Source of the DNA: JBDRNE01 sp043812935
GTDB lineage: Bacteria; Omnitrophota; Gorgyraeia; Tantalellales; Tantalellaceae
DNA length: 34,000 nucleotides
Reading direction: 5' to 3'
NCBI GenBank assembly: GCA_043812935.1
Contig: JBDRLO010000043.1
Coordinates: 1-34,000 of the forward strand
Shown here in pieces: positions 6,914-15,265 of this stretch (positions are counted from its first letter, which is position 1; each line of letters begins with the position of its first letter). The notes beneath the pieces are model-generated. The model worked only from the letters and a program-made list of their open reading frames with translations, did no database searches and was not told where the DNA came from. The position numbers were made by a program, and so were the translations under genes.

Positions 6914-8196
6914 TTATGAAGTCAACAGAGGACAAAAAGGAAAGAGCTGTTTTAGTTACGGTTTTTTGTGATGGCAAAAGTTCCTGGAAAGCCGAAGCCA
7001 AAGAAGAGGAACTTAAACGGCTCGCAGAATCTTCCGGAGTAGAAATTGTTGATAGTATTGTCTGCCGCAGGAAAATGTTAACGGCTGATTTTTTTATTGG
7101 CAGCGGTAAAGTTGAAGAACTGGCTATAATTGCAGCGGAATTAGAAGCGGATGTAGTTATTTTCAGCGATGATCTTTCTCCTTCCCAGCAGAAAAATCTG
7201 GAAAACATAATAAAAACAAAAACAATTGATAGGACGCAGCTTATCCTTGATATATTTGCGCGCAGAGCTGCGTCAAATGAAGGGAAAGTTCAGGTTGAAC
7301 TAGCGCAGCTTGTTTATCTTTTGCCGAGATTAAGCGGCCGCGGGATAGAGCTTTCAAGGCTTGGCGGAGGTATTGGGACAAGAGGCCCCGGAGAACAAAA
7401 ACTGGAAGTTGACCGGCGGCGTATTCGCGAAAGAATCGGAAAATTAAAAAAGCTTTTAAAAGATATTTCGCGTCAGCGTCAGGTGAGACGTAAACAGCGG
7501 GAAAAGTTTTCGCTTTTAACGGCCGCGCTTTGCGGTTATACGAATTCGGGGAAATCCACGTTTTTTAATGCTGTAACAGAAGGGCACGTTACAGCAAAAA
7601 ACCAGCTCTTCAGTACGTTGGATCCGGTTGTAAGAAAGATTTCTCTTCCGAATAATCAGACAGCGGTTATTTCTGATACAGTAGGTTTTCTTCATGATTT
7701 GCCGCATCACCTTATTGAAAGTTTTAAGGCTACGCTTGAAGAAGTTGTGCACGCGGATGTTTTGTTTCATGTTGTTGATATTAGTGATCCGTGTATTGAG
7801 GAACAAAAAACAGCTGTTTTTAAAGTTTTAGAAGAGTTGGGTGTAAAAGATAAGCCGATTTTTACAATACTTAATAAGGCAGATAAAGTTCCGGATGAGC
7901 TAACCCAAAAACGTATAGCAAGGAATTTTTCTAATCCCTTAATATTATCAGCTTTAAAAAAGACAGGTCTTTCTCAGTTTAAGGACAGGTTAGTGCAGGT
8001 CATTAATAAGGAAATGGAAGATATTGAGTTGGTTATCCCGCATAAACATTATGCATTGAAGAAACTGATATGTGAAAATGGTACAGTAAAATGCGAAGAA
8101 TATCGTGAAAATGGTGTTTTTGTCAGCGCGTATGTTCCTAAAAAGGTAAAATATGCTGTGTTTAAAGCGTTAAAAGGCCGTTTGTCCGGAAAGTAG
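6910..8196 (+). CDS. hflX: GTPase HflX
   Basis: Ribosome-associated GTPase of the Obg-HflX class, implicated in splitting stalled or heat-damaged 70S ribosomes. The N-terminal HflX domain shows FIGSGKVEEL and TKTIDRTQLILDIFARRAASNEGKVQVELAQL, then GIGTRGPGE and the long basic helix region. The G domain follows: G1 GYTNSGKS (about residue 209), DTVGFLHDLPHHLIESF (G3, ~256), NKAD (G4, ~321) and SALKKTG (G5). 428 residues, normal length. The ATGA overlap with the GT9 gene suggests coupling. An miaA-hflX association is known from the enterobacterial miaA-hfq-hflX operon; no hfq is present here. Confidence 0.96.
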   Translation: MIMKSTEDKKERAVLVTVFCDGKSSWKAEAKEEELKRLAESSGVEIVDSIVCRRKMLTADFFIGSGKVEELAIIAAELEADVVIFSDDLSPSQQKNLENIIKTKTIDRTQLILDIFARRAASNEGKVQVELAQLVYLLPRLSGRGIELSRLGGGIGTRGPGEQKLEVDRRRIRERIGKLKKLLKDISRQRQVRRKQREKFSLLTAALCGYTNSGKSTFFNAVTEGHVTAKNQLFSTLDPVVRKISLPNNQTAVISDTVGFLHDLPHHLIESFKATLEEVVHADVLFHVVDISDPCIEEQKTAVFKVLEELGVKDKPIFTILNKADKVPDELTQKRIARNFSNPLILSALKKTGLSQFKDRLVQVINKEMEDIELVIPHKHYALKKLICENGTVKCEEYRENGVFVSAYVPKKVKYAVFKALKGRLSGK

Positions 8197-8217
8197 GGGA
8201 TGGACATTACTTTTGGG

Positions 8218-8245
8218 TTGACAAAAAATTGGACGGTGTTATAAT
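8218..8245 (+). promoter_or_regulatory. Heat-shock operon promoter
   Basis: Consensus -35 TTGACA (8218-8223), a 16-base spacer and consensus -10 TATAAT (8240-8245). It is followed directly by the CIRCE operator, so HrcA binding would cover the transcription start. Confidence 0.9.
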
Positions 8246-8272
8246 TTAGCACTCAAGTGAGCAGAGTGCTAA
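8246..8272 (+). promoter_or_regulatory. CIRCE operator (HrcA binding site)
   Basis: TTAGCACTC (8246-8254), nine bases, GAGTGCTAA (8264-8272): a perfect match to the CIRCE consensus. It lies between the -10 box and the hrcA start, predicting autorepression of hrcA-grpE-dnaK by HrcA, relieved on heat stress. Confidence 0.97.
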
Positions 8273-8294
8273 ATAAAGATTTTTAGGATTAAAT

Positions 8295-9344
8295 ATGCAT
8301 CATAATAATAAAGAACAAAGAAAAAACCGTGTTTTAGGGCATATAGTGCATTCCTATATATCTACGGCTATTCCTGTGAGTTCCAAAATCGTGGCGCAGG
8401 TTATGGATATATCCAGCGCTACTGTCAGAAATATCATGGCTGAACTTGAAGATGAAGGCTATATAGAACATCCTTATACTTCAGCGGGACGAGTTCCGAC
8501 CGATTCAGGGTATAGGCAGTATGTTGATATGGTTAAGTCTCATATAAATGCGGAACAAAAAGAGTCCGAAAGATTGGCGGGTGAGTATAACCGTAAGATA
8601 GAAACGATCAAAGAAATAATGACTAAAACTTCTTTTTTAATAAGCCGTGAATTGCAAAGTGCCGGTGTTGTTTTATTGCCTGGTATTGAAAATTTTTATT
8701 TGAAACAAATTGAGTTGGTGAAAATTAAACCCCAAACTATTCTCGCAATTATTGTCATGATGTCCAATGATGTTAAAAATTATGTTATAGAGCTGGATAG
8801 AGATGTTTCAAAAACAGAGCTTCTTCGGGTATCAAATTTTATTAATGAAAACTATAACGAGTCATCTTTATCTTGTGTTTTACAGGGGTTAAAAGATACT
8901 GTTCGGAATATGCCGTTTTATGAGCATAACAATGAGTTTCTTCAATCCGTACAAGATGCACTTCTGGTTTTAGATTCTGTTGTTAAAGATTATGATGAAA
9001 ACGAGTTGTATTGGGAAGGGTTGAATTATTTTATGGACGCAGCAAGCTCAGATAACATCAATGTTACCCGGAATTTGTATCAGATGTTTTCAGAGCGTGA
9101 AGGATTGGCAAGTTTTATGCGGCAGGAGCTTCCCTATGAGGGGATTAGAGTTTATATTGGCAATGAAAACAAAAATGAAATGCTTAATTCCTGTAGCGTT
9201 ATAACGTGCGGTTATAGCTTAAGGAACAAAACAGTTGGGAGAATAGGTGTAATCGGTCCCACCAGGATGGATTATGGGCATGCGATGCGTGTTGTGAGTT
9301 GTCTGGGGGAGTTAATAAGTTCAAAACTTGAAGAGATTAATTAA
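8295..9344 (+). CDS. hrcA: Heat-inducible transcription repressor HrcA
   Basis: Repressor of class I heat-shock genes, acting at CIRCE. 349 residues, normal length. The N-terminal winged helix shows SYISTAIPVSSKIVAQVMDISSATVRNIMAELEDEGYIEHPYTSAGRVPTD-type sequence with the diagnostic SSATVRNIM and the YTSAGRVPT wing. The C-terminus has the IGVIGPTRMDYGHAM motif. AGGA precedes the ATG. It is first gene of the CIRCE-controlled operon and sits directly downstream of its own operator. GrpE follows 14 bases after the stop. Confidence 0.97.
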   Translation: MHHNNKEQRKNRVLGHIVHSYISTAIPVSSKIVAQVMDISSATVRNIMAELEDEGYIEHPYTSAGRVPTDSGYRQYVDMVKSHINAEQKESERLAGEYNRKIETIKEIMTKTSFLISRELQSAGVVLLPGIENFYLKQIELVKIKPQTILAIIVMMSNDVKNYVIELDRDVSKTELLRVSNFINENYNESSLSCVLQGLKDTVRNMPFYEHNNEFLQSVQDALLVLDSVVKDYDENELYWEGLNYFMDAASSDNINVTRNLYQMFSEREGLASFMRQELPYEGIRVYIGNENKNEMLNSCSVITCGYSLRNKTVGRIGVIGPTRMDYGHAMRVVSCLGELISSKLEEIN

Positions 9345-9358
9345 CTGACGGGGGAAAC

Positions 9359-9916
9359 ATGAACGATAAAGATGAGAAAAGAAAAAAGAAAGGTACAGTT
9401 AAGATCTCAGAAGAAGAATTCGAGGCGCTAAAACAAAAATCCGGCGAACGTGACGATTATTATAACAAGTGGCTTAAAGTGCATGCTGAATATGAAAATA
9501 CGCGGCGGCGGATGCAGAAGGAAAAGGAAGACTATTTAAAGTTTGCAAATGAAAGTATTATTGCGCAGCTTTTTTCCATAGTAGATAACTTTGATATGGC
9601 GCTTGCCGCAATGGATAAAGCGGAAGATAAAGAAGCTGTTATGGATGGGATTAAGCTTGTTCAGAAAGAGTTTCATAAAGTGCTGGAAGATAGAGGCGTT
9701 AAAAAAATTGAAACAGATGTCAAACAATTTGATCCGCATTTTCATGAAGCTGTTTTAGCCGTTGAAACTGCAGATCATCCGGATGGAATGATACTTGAAG
9801 AGATGCGGGCCGGCTATGTTTTAAATGACAGGCTTTTGCGCGCGGCTCAGGTGAAGGTTGCGAAGAACACAGCAGAAGATGTTCCGGATGCCGAGGAAAC
9901 GGAAGAGCTGTTGTAA
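9359..9916 (+). CDS. grpE: Nucleotide exchange factor GrpE
   Basis: Exchange factor that releases ADP from DnaK. 185 residues. It has a charged N-terminal coiled coil (KWLKVHAEYENTRRRMQKEKEDYLKFANE), then the four-helix region (LFSIVDNFDMALAAM, GIKLVQKEFHKVLEDRGVKKIE) and the beta-wing signature (FDPHFHEAVLAVET, GMILEEMRAGYVLNDRLLRAAQVKVAK). A GGGGGA ribosome site lies just before the ATG. Part of the hrcA-grpE-dnaK unit. Confidence 0.97.
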   Translation: MNDKDEKRKKKGTVKISEEEFEALKQKSGERDDYYNKWLKVHAEYENTRRRMQKEKEDYLKFANESIIAQLFSIVDNFDMALAAMDKAEDKEAVMDGIKLVQKEFHKVLEDRGVKKIETDVKQFDPHFHEAVLAVETADHPDGMILEEMRAGYVLNDRLLRAAQVKVAKNTAEDVPDAEETEELL

Positions 9917-9930
9917 AGTTTGTAATAAAC

Positions 9931-9960
9931 TTGAAAACTGATGGAAATGCAGGTTAAAAT
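9931..9960 (+). promoter_or_regulatory. Possible secondary promoter for dnaK
   Basis: TTGAAA (9931-9936), an 18-base spacer and TAAAAT (9955-9960) in the 113-base grpE-dnaK gap. It would leave a ~65-base leader. A weak match; no CIRCE accompanies it. Confidence 0.35.
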
Positions 9961-10017
9961 CTATGGAAAAACTTTTGAATTAATTTTGGATTGAATAAGG
10001 AAGATTTAAGAATTATT

Positions 10018-10024
10018 AAGGAGG
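10018..10024 (+). promoter_or_regulatory. Strong ribosome binding site fixing the dnaK start
   Basis: AAGGAGG at 10018-10024 lies five bases before ATG 10030. This overrules the longer frame from TTG 9991, which would add 13 residues without family similarity. Confidence 0.85.
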
Positions 10025-10029
10025 TAAAA

Positions 10030-11970
10030 ATGGGAAAAATTATAGGAATTGATTTAGGAACTACTAATTCCTGTGTAGCGGTAATGGAAGGTAAAGAACC
10101 TAAAGTTATACCAAATGCCGAGGGCACAAGAACTACTCCGAGTGTAGTAGCGTTTACTAAAACAGGAGAAAAGCTTGTCGGACAGCCTGCAAAACGCCAG
10201 GCAGTGACAAATTCAGATAATACCGTATTTAGTATTAAAAGGTTTATGGGGAGAAAACATTCTGAAGTCGCGGAAGAAGAAAGAATTGTTCCGTATAAAG
10301 TTACGGAAGATTCAAAAGGTAATGTTGTGGTAGAAGCACACGGTGAAAAATATACTCCACCGCAGATTTCTGCCATGATTTTGCAGAAAATGAAACAAAC
10401 TGCGGAAGATTATTTGGGAGAAAAAGTTACGGAAGCTGTTATCACGGTGCCGGCGTATTTTAACGATTCACAGAGGCAGGCGACTAAGGATGCTGGTGAA
10501 ATAGCCGGGCTTAAGGTTTTGAGAATAATTAATGAACCGACTGCCGCAAGTTTGGCTTACGGCCTGGAAAAGAAAAAGAATGAAAAAATTGCCATATTCG
10601 ATCTTGGCGGCGGAACTTTTGATATTTCTATACTTGATGTGGGTGAAGGTGTTTTTGAAGTTAAAGCTACTAACGGTGATACGCATCTTGGCGGTGACAA
10701 TTTTGACCAGGAAGTTATGAACTGGATAGCTGAAGAGTTTAGAAAAGACAACGGCATAGATCTTCGTAAAGATAAGATGGCTTTGCAGCGTTTAAAAGAA
10801 GCCGCGGAAAAAGCAAAATGCGAGCTTTCTTCAAATATGCAGACAGAGATTAATTTGCCGTTTATAACAGCGGATTCTTCCGGGCCGAAACATTTAACAA
10901 TGTCGCTTACCCGCGCGAAACTTGAACAGTTGGTAGACGCGCTTGTTGAAAAGACAAAAAAACCGTGTTATAGCGCGCTTAGAGATGCAGGATATTCTGC
11001 GGGTGATATTGATGAAGTTATTCTTGTCGGCGGGCAGACGCGTATGCCGAAAGTGCAGGAAATTGTTAAAGAAATTTTTGGAAAAGAACCTCATAAAGGA
11101 GTTAACCCGGATGAAGTTGTTGCTATCGGAGCGGCAATACAGGGAGGCGTGTTAAGCGGAGATGAAGGGCTTTCTGACGTTGTGCTTCTTGATGTTACAC
11201 CGTTGTCTTTGGGCATTGAAACGCTTGGTAGTGTTATGACAAAACTTATTGAAAGGAATACAACTATACCTACCAAGAAGAGCCAGATTTTCTCAACTGC
11301 GGCGGATAATCAGACAGCTGTGTCAATACATGTTCTTCAGGGGGAAAGGGAAATGGCTTCAGGAAACCGAACGCTTGGACGGTTTGATTTGGTCGGCATT
11401 CCGCCGGCGCCGAGAGGTATTCCGCAGATTGAAGTTTCTTTTGATATTGACGCGAATGGTATTGTCCATGTGTCGGCAAAGGATAAAGCTACAGGAAAGG
11501 AACAATCAATACGCATAGAATCTTCAAGCGGATTGTCTAAAGATGAAATAGAGCGTATGAAAAATGAGGCTAAAGAACATGAAGCAGAAGATAAAAAAAG
11601 AAAAGAGCTTATTGAAGCGCGTAATATGCTGGACAACTTGATATATGCTACTGAGAAAGCAGTCAAAGATTATAGCGATAAAGTTTCTGATGACGAAAAG
11701 AAAAAAATAGGTGAAGCGGCTGAAGCGGCTAAAAAAGCGCTTACTTCTGAAAACATTGATGAGATAAAAAAAGCGCAGGAAGAACTTCAGAAGGTGAGTC
11801 ATAAATTGTCGGAAGAAGTTTATAAAGCGGCGCAGGCTCAGGCGCAGCAGGGTGCCGGAGCGCAGGGTGAGGCTCAAGGCGGGCAGACTCCCGGCGCGGA
11901 AGAGAAAAAGAACGAAGAAGACGTCGTTGACGCAGATTATAAAGTAGACGACGATAAAGATAAAAAATGA
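10030..11970 (+). CDS. dnaK: Chaperone protein DnaK (Hsp70)
   Basis: ATP-dependent Hsp70 chaperone. It opens with GKIIGIDLGTTNSCVAVMEG (ATPase phosphate loop 1), then AVITVPAYFNDSQRQATKDAG, INEPTAASLAYGL, the IFDLGGGTFDISIL phosphate loop 2 and VILVGGQTRMPKVQ. The substrate-binding domain begins around LLDVTPLSLGIETLG and includes NTTIPTKKSQIFSTAADNQ. The tail is a Gln/Ala/Gly-rich linker followed by the acidic end EEDVVDADYKVDDD, typical of DnaK. 646 residues. It works with GrpE upstream and DnaJ downstream. The dnaK-dnaJ gap contains a GTAG hairpin. Confidence 0.98.
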   Translation: MGKIIGIDLGTTNSCVAVMEGKEPKVIPNAEGTRTTPSVVAFTKTGEKLVGQPAKRQAVTNSDNTVFSIKRFMGRKHSEVAEEERIVPYKVTEDSKGNVVVEAHGEKYTPPQISAMILQKMKQTAEDYLGEKVTEAVITVPAYFNDSQRQATKDAGEIAGLKVLRIINEPTAASLAYGLEKKKNEKIAIFDLGGGTFDISILDVGEGVFEVKATNGDTHLGGDNFDQEVMNWIAEEFRKDNGIDLRKDKMALQRLKEAAEKAKCELSSNMQTEINLPFITADSSGPKHLTMSLTRAKLEQLVDALVEKTKKPCYSALRDAGYSAGDIDEVILVGGQTRMPKVQEIVKEIFGKEPHKGVNPDEVVAIGAAIQGGVLSGDEGLSDVVLLDVTPLSLGIETLGSVMTKLIERNTTIPTKKSQIFSTAADNQTAVSIHVLQGEREMASGNRTLGRFDLVGIPPAPRGIPQIEVSFDIDANGIVHVSAKDKATGKEQSIRIESSSGLSKDEIERMKNEAKEHEAEDKKRKELIEARNMLDNLIYATEKAVKDYSDKVSDDEKKKIGEAAEAAKKALTSENIDEIKKAQEELQKVSHKLSEEVYKAAQAQAQQGAGAQGEAQGGQTPGAEEKKNEEDVVDADYKVDDDKDKK

Positions 11971-12002
11971 CACGGTACCATTGTTGGGGCATGGCATGTT
12001 TG

Positions 12003-12028
12003 TAGGGGCACGGCATGCCGTGCCCCTA
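12003..12028 (+). repeat. GTAG hairpin, copy 3, between dnaK and dnaJ
   Basis: A perfect 26-bp palindrome (arms 12003-12015 and 12016-12028) preceded by G to give GTAG. Its core is identical to the copy inside the RAYT gene. It could form a stable hairpin in the operon transcript and influence dnaJ expression relative to dnaK. Confidence 0.88.
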
Positions 12029-12109
12029 TACGGGTGTTGATTGTCCCATGCACATGGTTAAACATGCAGTGTGGAACGCAAAACACGATCGATAAACTAA
12101 CGGACTATA

Positions 12110-13228
12110 ATGAGTAAAGATTATTACGAACTTTTGGGAGTGGCGAGGGATGCTTCTCCTGAAGAAATTAAAAAAGCATATAGAAAACGTGCTGTAAAAT
12201 ATCACCCGGATAAAAACCCGGGAAATAAAGAAGCAGAAGAGACGTTTAAAGAAATATCGCATGCCTATGAGGCGCTTAGCGATCCGGCTAAAAGGCGGCA
12301 ATACGATCAGTTTGGGGAATCAGCGTTTCAATATGGTGCTGGAGGCGGGTTTCATGACCCGTCAGATATTTTCAGAGAAGTTTTTGGCGGCGCGTTTGGC
12401 GATATCTTTGAAGGTATTTTTGGATTTGGCGGCCAGTCATCGCGGCGCGGGCCACAACGCGGCAGAGATCTGGAATATAGGCTTAAACTGGATTTTTTGG
12501 AAGCAGTTAAAGGTACAAGCAAAGAGATTAAAATCAGAAAGTATGCGGGTTGTTCAAATTGTAAAGGTTCCGGTGCAAAACCGGGTACGGGTAAGGTAAC
12601 ATGCGGAAGGTGCGGTGGGGCCGGGCAAGTAAGGCAGTCCAGCGGGTTTTTTAGTATTTCGCGTACTTGTGATGCTTGTCATGGGCAGGGAGAAATAATA
12701 AAAGAACCCTGCGTTGAGTGCGGTGGAACCGGACGCAAAGAGGTTTCAAAAAAAATTACAGCAACAGTTCCTCCGGGTGTTGATACCGGTATAAGGTTGA
12801 GGCTTTCCGGTGAAGGTGAAGCCGGGCCAAACGGCGGGCCTGCGGGAGATTTATATCTTTTAATTGTTGTAAAAGAACACAAGTTTTTTTCACGGCGCGA
12901 GTATGATCTTTTGTGCAGGGTGCCGGTATCATTCGCGCAGCTGGTTTTGGGTGATGAAATAAACGTACCGGGCATAGATGGAGATGTTTCGTTAGTGATT
13001 ACTCCTGGTACCCAGTCCGGGTATGTATTCAGGCTTAAAGGTAAAGGTATCACACGGCTTGACGGGAGAGGCAAAGGCGACCAATTAGTAAGAGTTGATG
13101 TTGAAATCCCAAAAAACATTAACGCGTACCAGAAAACTATGTTGAAAAAGTTTGACGAAACCTTTGATAAAAAACCCATTGTTATGGCAAAAGGTTTTGT
13201 TGATAAAATGAAAGAGATGTTTAAATAG
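12110..13228 (+). CDS. dnaJ: Chaperone protein DnaJ (Hsp40)
   Basis: Type I J-protein that delivers substrates to DnaK and stimulates its ATPase. The J domain (residues 1-70) has YHPDKNPG with HPD at 32-34. A Gly/Phe-rich linker follows, then four zinc repeats: CSNCKGSG, CGRCGGAG, CDACHGQG and CVECGGTG. The C-terminal substrate domain includes VPPGVDTGIRLRLSGEGEAG and GDLYLLIVVKEHKFF. 372 residues, full length. The ribosome site before ATG 12110 is poor (no clear purine run), and the 139-base gap from dnaK holds a repeat, so dnaJ may be translated less than its neighbours. Confidence 0.97.
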   Translation: MSKDYYELLGVARDASPEEIKKAYRKRAVKYHPDKNPGNKEAEETFKEISHAYEALSDPAKRRQYDQFGESAFQYGAGGGFHDPSDIFREVFGGAFGDIFEGIFGFGGQSSRRGPQRGRDLEYRLKLDFLEAVKGTSKEIKIRKYAGCSNCKGSGAKPGTGKVTCGRCGGAGQVRQSSGFFSISRTCDACHGQGEIIKEPCVECGGTGRKEVSKKITATVPPGVDTGIRLRLSGEGEAGPNGGPAGDLYLLIVVKEHKFFSRREYDLLCRVPVSFAQLVLGDEINVPGIDGDVSLVITPGTQSGYVFRLKGKGITRLDGRGKGDQLVRVDVEIPKNINAYQKTMLKKFDETFDKKPIVMAKGFVDKMKEMFK

Positions 13229-13229
13229 G

Positions 13230-13261
13230 GTCAAAATCCGCTTATTAAAGCGGATTTTGAC
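13230..13261 (+). terminator. Perfect 14-bp stem-loop after dnaJ
   Basis: GTCAAAATCCGCTT (13230-13243), loop ATTA, and AAGCGGATTTTGAC (13248-13261) are exact complements beginning two bases after the dnaJ stop. There is no long trailing T-run, though the right arm holds TTTT. It is the likely end of the heat-shock unit. Confidence 0.55.
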
Positions 13262-13291
13262 GTTACGCGCTGCATGTAACACGTTACACGT
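13262..13291 (-). repeat. Small ACGTGTAAC-type repeat, copy A
   Basis: On the - strand this reads ACGTGTAACGTGTTACATGC, then AGCGCGTAACG. It resembles the segment at 29684-29711 on the + strand (ACGTGTAACATGTAGCGTGC, then AACGTG). It is a low-complexity dispersed repeat between the dnaJ stem-loop and the fmdB ribosome site. Confidence 0.4.
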
Positions 13292-13313
13292 TAATAAATT
13301 GGAGGATAAGAAA

Positions 13314-13550
13314 ATGCCGACATATGATTATGAATGTACAAGTTGTAAAACTCAGTTTGAAGTGTTCCAGAATATTACAGATGAATCGCTTAGGAATTGC
13401 CCGAAATGCGACGCGGCTGCTAAAAGGCTGATTAGCACCGGCGCGGGAATAATATTCAAAGGTAAAGGGTTTTATCAGACGGATTATAAAGATTCAGCAA
13501 AGCAGCCCGCGCCGTGCGGTAAAAGTGAAAAATGTGCTGGTTGTAAATAA
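13314..13550 (+). CDS. FmdB family zinc-ribbon protein
   Basis: 78 residues. The N-terminal ribbon MPTYDYECTSCKTQFEV with C8, C11, C29 and C32 is the FmdB/CxxC zinc-ribbon signature. The following RLISTGAGIIFKGKGFYQTDY segment is typical of the family, and the tail ends in extra cysteines (KCAGCK). Members are annotated as putative regulatory proteins; the role is not established. GGAGG sits nine bases before ATG 13314, which rules out the longer frame from 13257. The VanZ-like and DUF1015 genes follow closely and are probably co-transcribed. Confidence 0.9.
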   Translation: MPTYDYECTSCKTQFEVFQNITDESLRNCPKCDAAAKRLISTGAGIIFKGKGFYQTDYKDSAKQPAPCGKSEKCAGCK

Positions 13551-13551
13551 T

Positions 13552-13935
13552 ATGAGAGTTTTTGATAGAGCAAATCGAAAAGTAATTATGTGGGTGCCCA
13601 GTTTTGTTTGGGCACTTATTATTTTTTTGTTTGCGGTTATAACTTTTAACGCGGGAAACTTGTCTAGTGTAAACAATATTGATAAACTAGCGCATTTCAT
13701 TGAATATTTTGTGTTGGCATTTTTAGTTATGAAGGCTTTTTCTTATGAACAAGTGTTATCAATGCAGAGGATTGTTTTATTTACATTGATATTAAGTGGC
13801 GGATATGGTATTTTAATTGAACTGGTACAACATTTTATTCCTACCCGAGAGGCCAGTTTAGATGATATATTTTTCAATTTTACCGGAGTAATTGCCGGAA
13901 TAATAGCAAGAAAGTTGGTACAATGGCAGAAATAA
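13552..13935 (+). CDS. VanZ-like membrane protein
   Basis: About 127 residues with four predicted membrane segments (around VIMWVPSFVWALIIFLFAVI, HFIEYFVLAFLVMKA, IVLFTLILSGGYGILIELV and FNFTGVIAGIIARK). KLAHFIEYFVLAFLV and YGILIELVQHFIPTREASLDDIFFNFTG are the VanZ-like signature. VanZ gives low-level teicoplanin resistance in enterococci, but most relatives have no known role, so a resistance function should not be assumed. ATG 13552 comes one base after the fmdB stop; a start at 13525 would overlap it. Neither has a clear ribosome site. The end overlaps the next gene by 13 bases. Confidence 0.8.
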   Translation: MRVFDRANRKVIMWVPSFVWALIIFLFAVITFNAGNLSSVNNIDKLAHFIEYFVLAFLVMKAFSYEQVLSMQRIVLFTLILSGGYGILIELVQHFIPTREASLDDIFFNFTGVIAGIIARKLVQWQK

Positions 13936-15212
13936 AACCCTTCAAAGGATTAGTTTACAATCAGGAAAAAATAGGCGGAGATTATTTGAACGTAGTTGCT
14001 CCGCCGTATGATGTTATTCCAGAAGAAATGAAAGATGCGTTGTATGCGAAAAACGAATATAATGTTATAAGGCTTATTCTGGGAAAGTCCCAGAATGGAG
14101 ATGATGATAAAAACAATGTTTACACGCGCGCGAAAGAGAATTTAAAAAATTGGGAAAACCAGGGTGTTATTGTAAGAGATGATAAACCGGCAATATACAT
14201 ATATGTACAAGAATATGAATGTAATGGAAAAACACATAAAAGGATAGGGTTTATATGCCTTATGAAGATCGGAGAAACGGGAAAAGATCCTGTTTTACCG
14301 CATGAGTATACGTTAGCCAAACCTAAAGCTGACAGAATGAATTTGATAAAACAGGTTAAAGCAAACCTGAGCCCGATATTTTCGTTGTATGAAGATACGG
14401 ATGGTATTATTAATGATGTAATAACAGCAAATATAAAAAAATCAGATCCGGTTATTAATATTACCGCAGATGACGGAACGCATAAATTCTGGCGCTTACA
14501 GGATGAAAACTCAATTGATGTTATTGTTAACGCGATGAAAGATAAAAAGGCTTTTATTGCTGATGGGCACCACAGATATGAAGTTGCTAAAACGTATAGG
14601 AATATGCGAAGGAAAGAACCGGGATATGACGGAAGCTCTGATTATGTAATGATGTATTTTACGGATTTATCTGAAAACAGTGATTTAACAGTGCTTGCGA
14701 CCCACAGAGTGGTTAAAGTTATGCCCGAGGATGAGAAAGAAAAACTTTTATCAAAATTGGAAGTTTATTTTGATGTTAAAAAATGTGTTAGTCTTACGGA
14801 ATTGTTTGATAATCTTAACAAAGAAGTTTTTCAGGATAATGTATTTGGTTTTTTCAATGGAAAAGATTATTTTTATATGAAACCTAAAAACAAGGGAAAG
14901 CTGTTAAGCCTTATTCCCGACAATAAAGCTCTTGAATGGAAAACTTTGGACGTGAGCGTTTTACATTCAGCTGTATTAAATAAAATATTGGCTGTTGATA
15001 ATCTTGAGGGAAATATTACATATATGCGAAGACCGGAAGACGCGGAACGGATAGTAAAAAACGGCAGTCATATGGCGGCTTTTTTTCTTAATCCCACACG
15101 AGTGGATCAGCTCAAAGCTGTAGCTGAGTTGGGAGAAATGATGCCGCAGAAATCAACATACTTTTATCCGAAACTTCTTACCGGGCTTGTGATAAATAAG
15201 TTTGAAAGTTGA
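13923..15212 (+). CDS. DUF1015 family protein
   Basis: 429 residues, the usual length for DUF1015 (COG4198). Diagnostic parts are the N-terminal IKPFKGLVYN, VVAPPYDVIP, the NVIRLILGK motif and the central FIADGHHRYEVAKTYR with its DGHHR core. No signal peptide or membrane segment is seen, so it is probably cytoplasmic. The biochemical role is not established; the histidine-rich DGHHR loop suggests metal or phosphate chemistry, which is a guess. It overlaps the VanZ-like gene by 13 bases, indicating coupled translation. Confidence 0.88.
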   Translation: MAEIKPFKGLVYNQEKIGGDYLNVVAPPYDVIPEEMKDALYAKNEYNVIRLILGKSQNGDDDKNNVYTRAKENLKNWENQGVIVRDDKPAIYIYVQEYECNGKTHKRIGFICLMKIGETGKDPVLPHEYTLAKPKADRMNLIKQVKANLSPIFSLYEDTDGIINDVITANIKKSDPVINITADDGTHKFWRLQDENSIDVIVNAMKDKKAFIADGHHRYEVAKTYRNMRRKEPGYDGSSDYVMMYFTDLSENSDLTVLATHRVVKVMPEDEKEKLLSKLEVYFDVKKCVSLTELFDNLNKEVFQDNVFGFFNGKDYFYMKPKNKGKLLSLIPDNKALEWKTLDVSVLHSAVLNKILAVDNLEGNITYMRRPEDAERIVKNGSHMAAFFLNPTRVDQLKAVAELGEMMPQKSTYFYPKLLTGLVINKFES

Positions 15213-15265
15213 TATTGTGTTAGGGGCAAAACTCTGGTTTTAAGTTGAGAGGTGAATATAAAAAT

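Noticed and set aside
9991..10029. N-terminal extension of DnaK from TTG 9991
   Set aside because: AAGGAGG directly before ATG 10030 and the family's start at GKIIGIDLG show that the shorter start is right.
12679..13179. 166-codon - strand frame opposite dnaJ
   Set aside because: It is antisense to conserved dnaJ codons and has no family motif; a shadow frame.
13552..13935. Glycopeptide-resistance function for the VanZ-like gene
   Set aside because: No other van genes are nearby and most VanZ-like proteins have unknown roles; only family membership is supported.
15213..15250. Possible terminator AAAAC-TCTG-GTTTT after the DUF1015 gene
   Set aside because: Only four to five AT pairs and no T-run; too weak to call.
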